Origin: Micromonospora orduensis
GTDB lineage: Bacteria; Actinomycetota; Actinomycetes; Mycobacteriales; Micromonosporaceae
Direction: 5' to 3'
DNA: 64,000 nucleotides
Assembly: GCF_006228125.1 (NCBI RefSeq)
Contig: NZ_VDFY01000157.1
Span: 1-64,000, forward strand
Part shown: piece after piece, positions 33,399 through 44,032 of the stretch
Numbering within the stretch: position 1 is the stretch's first letter
Layout of the letters: every line of letters begins with the position of its first letter
The notes under the pieces: model-generated
Database searches by the model: none
Told to the model about the DNA's origin: nothing
Seen by the model: only the letters and a program-made list of their open reading frames with translations
Made by a program: the position numbers and the translations under genes

Positions 33399-35447
33399 CT
33401 AGACCGACGCCGGTTGAGCGGCGGCGGCGGCCGGTTCCTCGTCTACCACGGCCCCGGTGAACTGGGAGCGGTAGAGCCGGTGGTACGCGCCCTGGGCGGC
33501 GAGCAACTGCTCGTGGGTGCCCTGCTCGACGATCCGGCCGTTCTCCATCATCAGGATCAGGTCGGCGTCGCGGATGGTGGAGAGCCGGTGCGCGATGACG
33601 AAGCTGGTCCGGTCCGAGCGCAGCGCCGCCATCGCCCGCTGGAGCAGCACCTCGGTGCGGGTGTCCACCGAGCTGGTGGCCTCGTCGAGGATCAGCAGCG
33701 ACGGTTCGGCGAGGAACGCGCGGGCGATGGTGATGAGCTGTTTCTCGCCGGCGCTGACGTTGCTGCCCTCCTCGTCGATGACCGTGTCGTAGCCGTCGGG
33801 CAGGCTGCGCACGAACCGGTCCACGAAGGTGGCCCGCGCCGCGGCGACGATCTCCTCCTCGGTGGCGTCCGGCCGGCCGTAGGCGATGTTGTCGCGGATG
33901 GTGCCGCCGAAGAGCCAGGTGTCCTGCAGCACCATGCCGATCCGGCCGCGCAGGTCGTCGCGGCGCATCGTGGTGACGTCCACCCCGTCCAGGGTGATCC
34001 GGCCGGCGTCCAGCTCGTAGAAGCGCATGATCAGGTTGACCAGGGTGGTCTTGCCGGCGCCGGTCGGCCCGACGATGGCCACCGTGTGACCCGGCTCGGC
34101 GACCAGCGACAGGTCGTCGATAAGCGGCTTGTCCGGCTCGTAGCGGAACGAGACGTGTTCGAACTCGACCCGGCCGTGCGGGTCGGCCACCCGGGCCGGC
34201 TCGGCCGGGTCGGGCGTCTGCTCGTCGGCGTCGAGCACCGCGAAGACCCGCTCGGCCGACGCCACCCCGGACTGGAGCAGGTTGGCCATCGAGGCGAGCT
34301 GGGTGAGCGGCTGGGTGAACTGACGGGAGTACTGGATGAACGCCTGCACGTCGCCGAGGCTCATCGTGCCGGAGGCGACCCGCAGCCCACCGACCACGGC
34401 GATGGCCACGTAGCTCAGGTTTCCGATGAACATCATCGACGGCATGATGATCCCGGAGATGAACTGGGCGCCGAAGCTGGCCCGGAACAACTCCTCGTTC
34501 TTGGCGTGGAACGCGGCCTCCACCTCACGCTGGCGACCGAAGACCTTCACCAGCTCGTGGCCCGTGTACGCCTCCTCGATCTGGCCGTTCAGCTCGCCGG
34601 TGTGCGTCCACTGCGCGATGAACTGCTTCTGTGAACGCTTGGCGATCCGCTGGGTGACCAGCACCGACAGCGGTACGGCGACCAGGGCCACCAGGGCCAG
34701 CAGCGGCGAGATCCAGAACATCACGGCCAGTACGCCGATGACGGTCAGCAGGGACGTGAGCAGCTGGCTGAGGGTCTGCTGCAGGCTGGTGGAGATGTTG
34801 TCGATGTCGTTGGTGACCCGGCTGAGCAGCTCGCCGCGGGGCTGCCGGTCGAAGTACGGCAGCGGCAGTCGGTTGAGCTTCTCCTCCACCTCGGCGCGCA
34901 GCCGCAGCACGGTCCGCTGGACGACCCCGTTGAGCAGCCAGCCCTGCCACCACATGAGCAGGCTGGCCGCGAGGTAGAGCCCGAGCGCCAACAGCAGCAC
35001 CCGGCTCAGGGCGTCGAAGTCGATGCCCACGCCGGGCACCACGTCCATCCGGGCCAGCATGTCGGCGAAGCTGGCGTTGCCGCTGGCCCGTGCGGCGGCG
35101 ACGGCCTGCTCGGTGGTGGTGCCCGCCGGCAGCTGCCGACCGATCACGCCACTGAAGATCAGGTCGGTGGCGTGGCCGAGGATCTTCGGCCCGGCCACAC
35201 TGAACCCGACGCTCACCAGGGCCAACGTGATGATCGCGGCCAGGTGCAGCCGATGCGGGCGGAGCCGACCCAGCAGCCGCCGGGCGGACGGCCCGAAGTT
35301 CATCGACTTCTCGGCGGGCATGCCGGCGCCCATCCACGGTGGGCCACCGCCCTGACGGCCGGGAGGCAGCCGCTTGGGTGTCGGGCCGTCCGGGGCCGAC
35401 TTCTGCTCGGGTACGGCCGCGGTGGGCGGCGTCTCGCGCTCGGTCAT
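33399..35447 (-). CDS. heterodimeric multidrug ABC exporter, catalytically competent subunit
   Basis: This half-transporter (682 aa) has an N-terminal Pro-rich cytoplasmic extension, a six-helix exporter domain (residues ~50-380), and an ATPase domain with Walker [10 protein letters not shown], Walker [13 protein letters not shown] retaining the catalytic Glu, and switch His in IAHRLST. Its signature is degenerate: [10 protein letters not shown] instead of LSGGQ. This is complementary to the degenerate Walker B of its partner, so the pair should have one working and one non-hydrolysing site, as in TM287/288. The ATG overlaps the partner's stop by four bases. The substrate is unknown; the MarR gene in front suggests drugs or toxic metabolites. 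Confidence 0.92.
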   Translation of the reverse strand: MTERETPPTAAVPEQKSAPDGPTPKRLPPGRQGGGPPWMGAGMPAEKSMNFGPSARRLLGRLRPHRLHLAAIITLALVSVGFSVAGPKILGHATDLIFSGVIGRQLPAGTTTEQAVAAARASGNASFADMLARMDVVPGVGIDFDALSRVLLLALGLYLAASLLMWWQGWLLNGVVQRTVLRLRAEVEEKLNRLPLPYFDRQPRGELLSRVTNDIDNISTSLQQTLSQLLTSLLTVIGVLAVMFWISPLLALVALVAVPLSVLVTQRIAKRSQKQFIAQWTHTGELNGQIEEAYTGHELVKVFGRQREVEAAFHAKNEELFRASFGAQFISGIIMPSMMFIGNLSYVAIAVVGGLRVASGTMSLGDVQAFIQYSRQFTQPLTQLASMANLLQSGVASAERVFAVLDADEQTPDPAEPARVADPHGRVEFEHVSFRYEPDKPLIDDLSLVAEPGHTVAIVGPTGAGKTTLVNLIMRFYELDAGRITLDGVDVTTMRRDDLRGRIGMVLQDTWLFGGTIRDNIAYGRPDATEEEIVAAARATFVDRFVRSLPDGYDTVIDEEGSNVSAGEKQLITIARAFLAEPSLLILDEATSSVDTRTEVLLQRAMAALRSDRTSFVIAHRLSTIRDADLILMMENGRIVEQGTHEQLLAAQGAYHRLYRSQFTGAVVDEEPAAAAAQPASV

Positions 35448-37177
35448 GCCGGCACCTCCGTCGTCTGCTGGGAGGCCACGATCTCGGCGTACGTCGGGCA
35501 GGTCTCCAGAAGCTCCGCGTGTCGTCCCACTCCGACGACTCCTCCGTCCTCAAGAACGATGATCTGGTCGGCGTCCACGATCGTGGAGACCCGCTGGGCC
35601 ACGATCACCACCGCGGACTGCGCGGTGACCGGCCGCAGTGCCGCCCGCAGCCGCGCGTCGGTGCCGAGGTCCAGTGCGGAGAACGAGTCGTCGAACAGGT
35701 AGATCTCCGGCTTGCGGACCAGGGCCCGGGCGATGGCGAGGCGTTGCCGCTGCCCACCGGAGACGGTGCTGCCGCCCTGGGCGATCGGCGCGTCCAGCCC
35801 GCCGGGCATCTGGGCCACGAAGTCCCGCGCCTGGGCGATCTCCAGCGCCGTCCACAGTTCCTCGTCCGTGGCGTCCGGGTTGCCGTAGCGCAGGTTGCTG
35901 GCGACCGTGCCGGTGAACAGGTACGGCCGTTGCGGCACCAGCCCGATCCGACGCCACAGCTCATCGGGGGCCAACTCGCGGACGTCCACACCGTCGACAA
36001 GCACGGCGCCGGCGGTGACGTCGACCAGGCGGGGGATGAGTGACAGCAGTGTCGTCTTGCCCGCGCCGGTGCTGCCGATGATCGCCGTGGTGGTGCCCGG
36101 GGTGGCCCGGAAGGAGATGTCCCGCAGCACCGGGTCGACCGCTCCGGGGTACTGGAAGCGCACGCCGCGCAGCTCCAACTCGGCCCGGCTGGGCAGCTCG
36201 GTGACCGGCTCGGGGGCGGGGACCACAGAGGAGTCCGTGTCCAGCACCTCGGTGATCCGCTCGGCGCAGACCGCGGCCCGGGGCACCATCATCAGCATGA
36301 AGGTCGCCATCATCACGGCCATCAGGATCTGCATCAGGTACTGCAGGAACGCGGTGAGCGCGCCGACCTGGATCGCGCCGGAGTCCACCCGCTGCGCGCC
36401 GAACCAGAGCACCGCCACGCTGGAGACGTTGAGCACCAGCATGACCACCGGGAAGATCAACGCCAGGAGCCGTCCGGTACGCAGCGCGGTGGCGGTCAGG
36501 TCGGCGTTGGCGACGCCGAAGCGGTCCGTCTCGTACGGCTCGCGGACGAACGCGCGGACCACCCGGATGCCGGTGATCTGCTCGCGCAGCACCCGGTTGA
36601 CGGTGTCGATCCGGGTCTGCATGAGCCGGAAGCCCGGCACCATCCGACGGATGATCGAGCCGAGCGTGATGGCCAGCACCGGCACGCTTACCAGCATCAG
36701 CCAGGACAGCCCGATGTCCTCGCGCAGCGCCATGAACACACCGCCGACGCTCATGATCGGTGCCGCGACGAGCATGGTGCAGCTCATCAGCACGAGCATC
36801 TGCACCTGTTGCACGTCGTTGGTGTTGCGGGTGATCAGCGACGGCGCCCCGAACCGGGCCACCTCGCGGGCCGAGAAGCGGTTGACGTGCCCGAACAGCC
36901 TGGCGCGTACGTCCCGGCCGAAGCCCATCGCGACCCGCGCGCCGAGGTAGACCGCGGCGATCGAGCAGACGATCTGGATGAGGCTGACCAGCAGCATCCA
37001 GCCGCCGGTGCGCACGATGTAGTCGGTGTCGCCCCGGGCCACGCCCTGGTCGATGATGTCCGCGTTGAGGCTGGGCAGGTAGAGCGAGGCCATGGTGCCC
37101 ACGAACTGGAGCAGCACCACCGCCAGCAGCGGTCTCTGATAGGTGCGCAGTTGGCCGCGCAGGAGTCGGATCAGCAC
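35444..37177 (-). CDS. heterodimeric multidrug ABC exporter, degenerate-site subunit
   Basis: This is a 577-aa half-transporter with six N-terminal membrane helices and an ATPase domain: Walker [10 protein letters not shown] and canonical signature [15 protein letters not shown], but Walker [13 protein letters not shown] with Asp where the catalytic Glu belongs. The switch region IVAQRVSTI has Gln for the usual His. These changes mark the non-hydrolysing subunit of an asymmetric exporter. The GTG start overlaps the MarR stop by seven bases, and its stop overlaps the next subunit, so marR and both subunits form one operon. Confidence 0.92.
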   Translation of the reverse strand: MLIRLLRGQLRTYQRPLLAVVLLQFVGTMASLYLPSLNADIIDQGVARGDTDYIVRTGGWMLLVSLIQIVCSIAAVYLGARVAMGFGRDVRARLFGHVNRFSAREVARFGAPSLITRNTNDVQQVQMLVLMSCTMLVAAPIMSVGGVFMALREDIGLSWLMLVSVPVLAITLGSIIRRMVPGFRLMQTRIDTVNRVLREQITGIRVVRAFVREPYETDRFGVANADLTATALRTGRLLALIFPVVMLVLNVSSVAVLWFGAQRVDSGAIQVGALTAFLQYLMQILMAVMMATFMLMMVPRAAVCAERITEVLDTDSSVVPAPEPVTELPSRAELELRGVRFQYPGAVDPVLRDISFRATPGTTTAIIGSTGAGKTTLLSLIPRLVDVTAGAVLVDGVDVRELAPDELWRRIGLVPQRPYLFTGTVASNLRYGNPDATDEELWTALEIAQARDFVAQMPGGLDAPIAQGGSTVSGGQRQRLAIARALVRKPEIYLFDDSFSALDLGTDARLRAALRPVTAQSAVVIVAQRVSTIVDADQIIVLEDGGVVGVGRHAELLETCPTYAEIVASQQTTEVPA

Positions 37178-37653
37178 GCCGGGTCCTTCGTGTCGGTGGG
37201 TCGTCCGGTCATCCGCGGGTCGTCCCCGCTGCCGATGACCTCGAGCAGGAACTCCCGGATGACCTGGGCCTTCGCCGGGTCGGCGTCGACCGAGGTGAGA
37301 GGGCGTCCGGAATGCATGAGTGCGCTGAGCGCGGCGACGCGCTCCCGCCCGGCGGGGGTGATGGCGAGCCGGATGCTGCGTCGGTCGTTGTCGTCGCGCT
37401 GCCGCTCGACCAGACCGTCGCGCTCGAGCGTGTCCACGATGCCGGTCAGGGTCGCCGGGCGTACGAACCCCTTCTCGGCGACCTCGCGGTGGGGCAGCTC
37501 GCCGTGTCGGGCGAGCGTCATCAGGGTGACCATGCCGGCCTGGGTGAGCCCGTGCTCCTCGGCGAGGTAGCGGTTCCAGCGCTGCCCGACGAGGTGCCCG
37601 GCCACCACCAGCAGCCGACCGAGCGGCACGTCCTGGAGGGTGACGAGTTCCAC
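37171..37653 (-). CDS. MarR family transcriptional regulator of the ABC exporter operon
   Basis: This winged-helix regulator (160 aa) has helices VVAGHLVGQRWNRYLAEEHGLTQAGMVTLMTLARHGELPHREVAEKGFVRPATLTGIVDTLERDGLVERQRDDNDRRSIRLAITPAGRERV, including the conserved DxRRxxxxLT-type wing. The GTG has no ribosome binding site; TAATCT ends 6 nt upstream. A perfect palindrome fills the promoter spacer. It heads the exporter operon, so a compound sensed by MarR probably induces its own efflux. Confidence 0.92.
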   Translation of the reverse strand: MELVTLQDVPLGRLLVVAGHLVGQRWNRYLAEEHGLTQAGMVTLMTLARHGELPHREVAEKGFVRPATLTGIVDTLERDGLVERQRDDNDRRSIRLAITPAGRERVAALSALMHSGRPLTSVDADPAKAQVIREFLLEVIGSGDDPRMTGRPTDTKDPAC

Positions 37654-37659
37654 GAGAGC

Positions 37660-37688
37660 AGATTAGCTCCCTGATAATCAGGGGCCAA
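37660..37688 (-). promoter_or_regulatory. marR promoter with palindromic operator
   Basis: Minus strand: TTGGCC (37688-37683), a 17-bp spacer, TAATCT (37665-37660), then 6 nt to the marR GTG. The perfect 15-bp palindrome CCCTGAT-A-ATCAGGG (37669-37683) fills the spacer, a position where MarR binding would exclude RNA polymerase. It also overlaps the doxX stop codon. Confidence 0.65.
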
Positions 37689-38124
37689 ACGAAATACCGG
37701 CAGCCGTGGCGACGAACACGACCTGCAGGACGGTGCGCCGCCCGAGCGGGGTGACCGGGCGCCCGGCGAGGGTCAGCTTCCGGCGTGCGGCCGACACGTT
37801 GGCCGGGAACATCGCGAGCATCAGCAGGCCCAGCCCGGCGGCGGCCCAGCGGGCGGTGGCCGGAACGAGCAGCCCGGCCGCGCCCACGAGCTCCAGCACC
37901 CCGGTGAGCGTGACCAGCAGATCGGGGCCTGGCAGTCGGGGCGGGACCATCGCGATCAGGTCGGCCCGACGCTGCCCGGCGAAGTGCGCGACGCCGGTCA
38001 GCACGAACATCAGGGCCAGCCCGACCCGCAGGGCGGGGTGCCAGCCGTCGAGTGCGGAGATGCCGGCCAAGCCGGCGAGCCGGGCCAGCGCGGTGCCGAC
38101 CACAAGGGCGATCAGGGGTGCCAT
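37678..38124 (-). CDS. DoxX family membrane protein (148 aa)
   Basis: This is a small four-helix membrane protein of the DoxX superfamily: LIALVVGTALARLAGLAGI, GLALMFVLTGVAHFAG with the conserved VAHF motif, LVTLTGVLELVGAAGLLVPATARWAAAGLGLLMLAMFPANV, and TVLQVVFVATAAGISF. Family members sit in redox-stress or quinone-linked membrane complexes, but the role here is unknown. The ATG has GAGGAGG 6 nt upstream. It is divergent from a TetR gene with two operators between them, so TetR probably represses it. The stop overlaps the marR operator. Confidence 0.85.
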   Translation of the reverse strand: MAPLIALVVGTALARLAGLAGISALDGWHPALRVGLALMFVLTGVAHFAGQRRADLIAMVPPRLPGPDLLVTLTGVLELVGAAGLLVPATARWAAAGLGLLMLAMFPANVSAARRKLTLAGRPVTPLGRRTVLQVVFVATAAGISFGP

Positions 38125-38145
38125 CAGGATCCTCCTCGGCGTGAA

Positions 38146-38160
38146 CTTGTCAGTGACAAG
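38146..38160. promoter_or_regulatory. TetR-type operator O1, doxX side
   Basis: CTTGTCA-G-TGACAAG is a perfect 15-bp palindrome 22 bp before the doxX start codon. It shares its half-sites with O2 at 38181-38195, which is strong evidence for a common regulator, presumably the adjacent TetR. Confidence 0.75.
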
Positions 38161-38180
38161 ATTGCGCGCCGCGGTGGCAT

Positions 38181-38202
38181 CTTGTCAATGGCAAGATAGG
38201 AT
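38181..38202 (+). promoter_or_regulatory. TetR-type operator O2 and leaderless tetR -10
   Basis: CTTGTCA-A-TGGCAAG (38181-38195, one mismatch) lies directly upstream of TAGGAT (38197-38202), which ends exactly 6 nt before the tetR ATG. The operator occupies the -35/-10 spacer, indicating autorepression of a leaderless transcript. Confidence 0.7.
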
Positions 38203-38208
38203 CGCCGC

Positions 38209-38766
38209 ATGACCTCGTCGCGCGGCTACCACCACGGCGACCTCCGTCGCGCCCTGCTCGCCGCCGCCGTGGAGGCGATCGACGAGGCAGGCCCGACGGC
38301 CCTGAGCCTGCGGGACCTCGCCCGGCGGGCCGGCGTCTCGCACGCCGCGCCGGCACACCACTTCGGCGACAAGGCCGGCCTGCTCACCGCACTGGCCGCC
38401 GAGGGCTTCGACCTGCTAGCCGAGGCGCTGGAGGCCGCCGACGACCTGCTGGCTGCCGGCGTGGCGTACGTCGACTTCGCCGTCCGGCACCGCGCGCACT
38501 TCGAGGTGATGTTCCGGCCCGAGCTCTACCGGGCCGACGATGCCGAACTGATCGCCGCACGGGGCCGCTCCAGCGCCGCCCTCCGCTCGGGAGTGGCGAC
38601 ACTGTCGACAGACGACGCGTCCGCCGACACCGACCGGGACGCGCTCGCCGCCTGGTCCATCGCGCACGGCTTCGCCACGCTCTGGCTGGCCGGCGCCCTG
38701 CCGGACCGGGTCGGCGCCGATCCCCACGACGCCGCCCGCACGGTTCTGCGGCGCCTGTTCGACTGA
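38209..38766 (+). CDS. TetR/AcrR family transcriptional regulator (185 aa)
   Basis: The N-terminal DNA-binding region is RGYHHGDLRRALLAAAVEAIDEAGPTALSLRDLARRAGVSHAAPAHHFGDKAGLLTALAAEGF, a canonical TetR helix-turn-helix. The C-terminal ligand-binding domain (FAVRHRAHFEVMFRPELYRADD and LAAWSIAHGFATLWLAGALPD) resembles the TetR_C WHG-type subfamily. It is divergent from doxX with two matching palindromes between them. The inducer is unknown. Confidence 0.92.
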   Translation: MTSSRGYHHGDLRRALLAAAVEAIDEAGPTALSLRDLARRAGVSHAAPAHHFGDKAGLLTALAAEGFDLLAEALEAADDLLAAGVAYVDFAVRHRAHFEVMFRPELYRADDAELIAARGRSSAALRSGVATLSTDDASADTDRDALAAWSIAHGFATLWLAGALPDRVGADPHDAARTVLRRLFD

Positions 38767-38921
38767 CCGTCCGAGCCCTTCGGGCGCGTAACGCCCCGCT
38801 CGCCCGGCAGGCCCGCATCGGTTCTCCGACGCCACCCGGTACGCCGCCTCGCGGCCGCCGGCTTCCTCCTGATCGGCCTGGTGGCCTGCGCCCGGCTGCC
38901 CCGCACCCGCCCCGACCGGCG

Positions 38922-40430
<1,509 letters not shown>

Positions 40431-42182
40431 TCACGCGATGGTGCAGATCGGGGCGCCGGAGGTGATCACGGCACCCACCTCGGCGGTGAGGCCGCTGACC
40501 GTACCCGCCTTGTGGGCGTGCAACGGCTGCTCCATCTTCATCGCCTCCAGCACCACCACCAGGTCGCCCTCGGCCACGGTGTCGCCGTCCGCCACCGCGA
40601 TCTTGACGATGGTGCCCTGCATCGGCGAGGTCAACGCGTCGCCACTGACCGGAGCGCCGGCCTTGGCGCCGCCGCCACGCCGGCTCGGCTTGCGCGAGGC
40701 TGGTGCCGCGGTGGTCGTACCCCCGCCGAAGCCGGCGGGGAGGCTGACCTCAAGGCGCTTGCCACCCACCTCGACCACGACGGTGTCGCGTTCGGCCGGC
40801 GCCTCGGCGGTGCCGGCGGCGGCGGCGAACGGCGGCACGGTGTTGTGGAACTCGGTCTCGATCCACCGGGTGTGCACGGTGAACGGCGCGGCGGTGAACG
40901 CCTCGTCCCGCACAACGAGGCGGTGGAACGGCAGCGCGGTGGCCATGCCGTCGACCACCATCTCGTCGAGCGCGCGGCGGGCGCGCTCCAGCGCCTCGGT
41001 CCGCGTCTCACCGGTGATGATCACCTTGGCGAGCAGCGAGTCGAAGTTGCCGCCGATCACGTCGCCGGCCGAGATGCCGGTGTCCACCCGCACGCCCGGG
41101 CCGGTGGGCAGCCGCAGCGCGGTGACCGTGCCCGGGGCGGGCAGGAAGTTGCGGCCCGGGTCCTCGCCGTTGATCCGGAACTCGATGGCGTGCCCGCGCG
41201 GCGTCGGGTCCTCGGTGATCCGCAGCTTCTCACCGTCGGCGATCCGGAACTGCTCGCGGACCAGGTCGATGCCGGCGGTCTCCTCGGTGACCGGGTGCTC
41301 GACCTGGAGTCGGGTGTTGACCTCCAGGAAGGAGATCGTGCCGTCCCTGCCGACCAGGTACTCCACCGTGCCGGCGCCGTGGTAGCCGGCCTCCCGGCAG
41401 ATCGCCTTGGCGCTGTCGTGGATCTGCGCCCGCTGGGCGTCGGTGAGGAACGGCGCGGGCGCCTCCTCGACGAGCTTCTGGTGCCGCCGCTGCAACGAGC
41501 AGTCCCGGGTGCCCACCACGATCACGTTGCCGTGCTGGTCGGCGAGGACCTGCGCCTCGACGTGCCGGGGCTGGTCCAGGTAACGCTCGACGAAGCACTC
41601 GCCCCGACCGAACGCGGCGACCGCCTCGCGGGTGGCCGACTCGAAGAGCTGGGGGATCTCCTCCATGGTCCGGGCCACCTTGAGACCGCGCCCGCCACCA
41701 CCGAAGGCGGCCTTGATGGCGACCGGCAGGCCGTGGTCGACGGCGAACGCCATCACCTCGTCCGGGCTCTCGACCGGGTCCGGGGTGCCGGGGACCAGCG
41801 GAGCGCCGGCGCGCTGCGCGATGTGCCGCGCGGTGACCTTGTCACCCAGGTCGCGGATCGCCTGTGGGGTGGGGCCGATCCAGGTCAGCCCGGCGTCGAT
41901 GACCGCCTGGGCGAAGTCGGCGTTCTCACTGAGGAAGCCATAACCCGGGTGTACGGCGTCCGCGCCGGACCGGGCCGCCACGTCGAGTAGCTTGTCGATG
42001 CGCAGGTACGTGTCGGTCGCGCTGTCCCCGCCCAGCGCGTACGCCTCGTCCGCGAGGGTGGCGTGCAGGGCGTCGCGGTCCGAGTCCGCGTACACGGCGA
42101 CGCTGCCGAGGCCGGCGTCACGGCAGGCGCGGATGACCCGGACGGCGATCTCGCCGCGGTTGGCGATGAGTACCTTGCGCAC
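40431..42182 (-). CDS. accA: acetyl/propionyl-CoA carboxylase alpha subunit (biotin carboxylase + BCCP)
   Basis: This 583-aa protein carboxylates its own biotin and hands the carboxyl group to AccD partners. I chose the GTG at 42182 ([24 protein letters not shown]) with GGAGGAG 8 nt upstream. Domains in order are the biotin carboxylase N-terminus, the ATP-grasp with [16 protein letters not shown], the carboxylase active region [24 protein letters not shown] and [15 protein letters not shown], a linker, and the C-terminal biotinyl domain with [11 protein letters not shown] (biotin on the Lys). It is the partner of AccD5 (56099-57682), AccE (49393-49587) and the ligase BirA (57767-58642) within this window. 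It is divergent from the PadR gene. Confidence 0.93.
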   Translation of the reverse strand: MRKVLIANRGEIAVRVIRACRDAGLGSVAVYADSDRDALHATLADEAYALGGDSATDTYLRIDKLLDVAARSGADAVHPGYGFLSENADFAQAVIDAGLTWIGPTPQAIRDLGDKVTARHIAQRAGAPLVPGTPDPVESPDEVMAFAVDHGLPVAIKAAFGGGGRGLKVARTMEEIPQLFESATREAVAAFGRGECFVERYLDQPRHVEAQVLADQHGNVIVVGTRDCSLQRRHQKLVEEAPAPFLTDAQRAQIHDSAKAICREAGYHGAGTVEYLVGRDGTISFLEVNTRLQVEHPVTEETAGIDLVREQFRIADGEKLRITEDPTPRGHAIEFRINGEDPGRNFLPAPGTVTALRLPTGPGVRVDTGISAGDVIGGNFDSLLAKVIITGETRTEALERARRALDEMVVDGMATALPFHRLVVRDEAFTAAPFTVHTRWIETEFHNTVPPFAAAAGTAEAPAERDTVVVEVGGKRLEVSLPAGFGGGTTTAAPASRKPSRRGGGAKAGAPVSGDALTSPMQGTIVKIAVADGDTVAEGDLVVVLEAMKMEQPLHAHKAGTVSGLTAEVGAVITSGAPICTIA

Positions 42183-42270
42183 CTTCGTGGCTCCTCCCGG
42201 GAAGTTACTGACGGGGAGTGTATCGGCCACCTGTGGTGGCCCTAACGATCGCTCAGTGTGGGATGTGGCA

Positions 42271-42300
42271 CTGACCTTAGTCAAACTTGTCTATTACGCT
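42271..42300 (+). promoter_or_regulatory. padR promoter with TAGTCAA-N2-TTGTCTA operator
   Basis: CTGACC (42271-42276), 18-bp spacer, TACGCT (42295-42300), then 6 nt to the GTG at 42307. The operator TAGTCAA-AC-TTGTCTA (42278-42293, one mismatch) lies inside the spacer. It matches the perfect copy at 42931-42946 in front of the ABC transporter. Confidence 0.65.
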
Positions 42301-42306
42301 TGTGTG

Positions 42307-42933
42307 GTGTCTGCGACTCGGATGATGATTCTCGGCCTGGTGCGGTGGATGCAGCCTGTGCACGGCTACGACGTGCGCCGCGAGCTGCTGAGCTGGAGCG
42401 CCGACAAGTGGGCGAACGTGCAGCCCGGCTCGATCTACCACGCGCTGCGCAAGCTCACCGAGGAGGGACTGCTCCGGGCGGTCGCCACCGAGCAGGTCGG
42501 CGCCCGTCCGGCCCGCACGACCTACGAGGTGACCCCGAAAGGGGAGGACGAGTTCGAGACCCTGCTGCGCAATCTCTGGTGGAACTTCACCGAGCCGGTC
42601 GACCCGTTCACGGCCGCCTTCTCCTTCCTGCCCGCGATGCCGCGGTCCGAGGCGGCCGCGGCGCTGCGCAACCGGGCCAACCTGCTGCGGGCCGGCATCG
42701 AGTCGATGCGCGCCTCGCTCCAGTCGGACTGGGTCCGCAACACCAAGCCGGTGCACGTCAGTTGGATGTTCGAGCTGTGGTCCGCGCGAGCGGACGCGGA
42801 GCTGGGCTGGTGTGAGCGGATCGCGGAGCGGATCGAGTCCGGCGTGTCATACCTGCCTGCTGAACTGGCGAACGCGGAGGGTTGGTCGGGCCGACGGGAC
42901 GGCGAGGAGCGGATCGATCACGACGCGAAATAG
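42307..42933 (+). CDS. PadR family transcriptional regulator (208 aa)
   Basis: This is a long-form PadR protein (subfamily with an extended helical C-terminal domain). The winged helix is MMILGLVRWMQPVHGYDVRRELLSWSADKWANVQPGSIYHALRKLTEEGLLRA, then VGARPARTTYEVTPKGEDEFETLLRNLWW. The C-terminus is helical (AAALRNRANLLRAGIESMRASLQSDW). The GTG at 42307 fits a leaderless transcript; GTG 42304 and ATG 42322 are alternatives. It is directly followed by a DrrAB-like ABC exporter whose promoter carries the same palindrome, so it very likely represses that exporter and itself. Confidence 0.9.
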   Translation: MSATRMMILGLVRWMQPVHGYDVRRELLSWSADKWANVQPGSIYHALRKLTEEGLLRAVATEQVGARPARTTYEVTPKGEDEFETLLRNLWWNFTEPVDPFTAAFSFLPAMPRSEAAAALRNRANLLRAGIESMRASLQSDWVRNTKPVHVSWMFELWSARADAELGWCERIAERIESGVSYLPAELANAEGWSGRRDGEERIDHDAK

Positions 42934-42969
42934 TCAACCTTGACTAGAAAAGCTATATCGCGTTAGCCT
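42931..42969 (+). promoter_or_regulatory. ABC exporter promoter overlapped by PadR operator
   Basis: The perfect 16-bp palindrome TAGTCAA-CC-TTGACTA (42931-42946) overlaps the -35 TTGACT (42940-42945), followed by an 18-bp spacer and -10 TAGCCT (42964-42969). The palindrome begins with the padR TAG stop codon itself. The same motif is in the padR promoter. Confidence 0.75.
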
Positions 42970-43054
42970 GCTGTCGGCACAGCGGGGGAGTGCGCCGTCC
43001 GGCGTCGTCCCACTCGACGGCCGGTTCGACCGGCCTAACCGACCAGGAGCAGAA

Positions 43055-44014
43055 ATGATCGAGACCAGGGGGCTACGGAAGTCGTTCCGCTCCCGCGCGG
43101 GTCGAGAGACGAAGACGGTTGACGCCGTGCGGGGGGTCAACCTCGAGGTCGCCGAGGGCGAGATCTTCGGCTTCCTCGGCCCGAACGGGGCCGGCAAGAC
43201 CACCACGCTGCGGATGCTCGCCACGCTGATCGAGCCGGACGGCGGGGATGCCACCATCGCTGGCGCCGACCTGCGCAAGGACCCGGCGGAGGTGCGGCGT
43301 CGCATCGGGTACGTGCCACAGGGCGGCAGCACCTGGGACGAGTCCACCGCCCGCGAGGAACTGGTGCTGCACGCCCGCATGTACGGCATCGGCAAGGCCG
43401 ACGCGCAGCAGCGCGCCGTCCGCGCCCTGGACGCCTTCCAGCTCACCGAGTACGCCGACCGCAAGTGCAAGACCTACTCCGGCGGTCAGCGCCGGCGGGT
43501 CGAGATCGCACTCGGCATCATCCACGAGCCGAAGATCGTCTTCCTGGACGAGCCGACCACCGGCCTCGACCCGCAGAGCCGGGCCCACATGTGGGACGAG
43601 ATCCGGCGCCTGCGCAGCGACGGGATGACCGTCTTCATCACCACGCACTACCTCGACGAGGCCGACGCGCTCTGCGACCGGATCGCGATCATGGATCACG
43701 GCGAGGTGGTGGCCGAGGGCACCCCGGCCGAGCTGAAGAGGGAGATCTCCGGCGACGTGGTGCTCGTCGGTCTCGACGTGGCCGCCACCCCGCAGGCCGC
43801 GCAGACCCTCGACGGCGAGCCGTACGTCAACAAGCTGGAGACCGTCGACGAGGGCGGCCTGCGTCTCTACGTCGACGAGGGCGCCACCGCCATCCCGCAG
43901 GTGCTGCGCCGACTCGACCACGCCGGGCTGGAGCTGCGCTCGATCGAGCTGCACCGACCCAGCCTGGACGACGTCTTCCTGACCAAGACCGGCCGCTCGC
44001 TGCGCGAGTCCTGA
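43055..44014 (+). CDS. DrrA-like ABC transporter ATP-binding protein (319 aa)
   Basis: The ATPase has Walker A GPNGAGKTT, signature YSGGQRRRVEIALGII, Walker B KIVFLDEPTTGLD and switch His in ITTHYLDEAD, followed by the C-terminal DUF4162-type regulatory extension (LKREISGDVVLVGLDV to LHRPSLDDVFLTKTGRSL). This is the daunorubicin-resistance (DrrA) subclass. AGGAG precedes the ATG. It is paired with the permease 18 bp downstream and regulated by the upstream PadR. Drug or lipid export is likely; the substrate is unknown. Confidence 0.92.
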   Translation: MIETRGLRKSFRSRAGRETKTVDAVRGVNLEVAEGEIFGFLGPNGAGKTTTLRMLATLIEPDGGDATIAGADLRKDPAEVRRRIGYVPQGGSTWDESTAREELVLHARMYGIGKADAQQRAVRALDAFQLTEYADRKCKTYSGGQRRRVEIALGIIHEPKIVFLDEPTTGLDPQSRAHMWDEIRRLRSDGMTVFITTHYLDEADALCDRIAIMDHGEVVAEGTPAELKREISGDVVLVGLDVAATPQAAQTLDGEPYVNKLETVDEGGLRLYVDEGATAIPQVLRRLDHAGLELRSIELHRPSLDDVFLTKTGRSLRES

Positions 44015-44032
44015 CCACCGGAGAGACGACTC

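Noticed and set aside
38767..38921. Possible remnant of a membrane transporter C-terminus after tetR (RRLAAAGFLLIGLVACARLP)
   Set aside because: One hydrophobic segment in a short gap is too little. There is no start, no proper stop and no clear family match.
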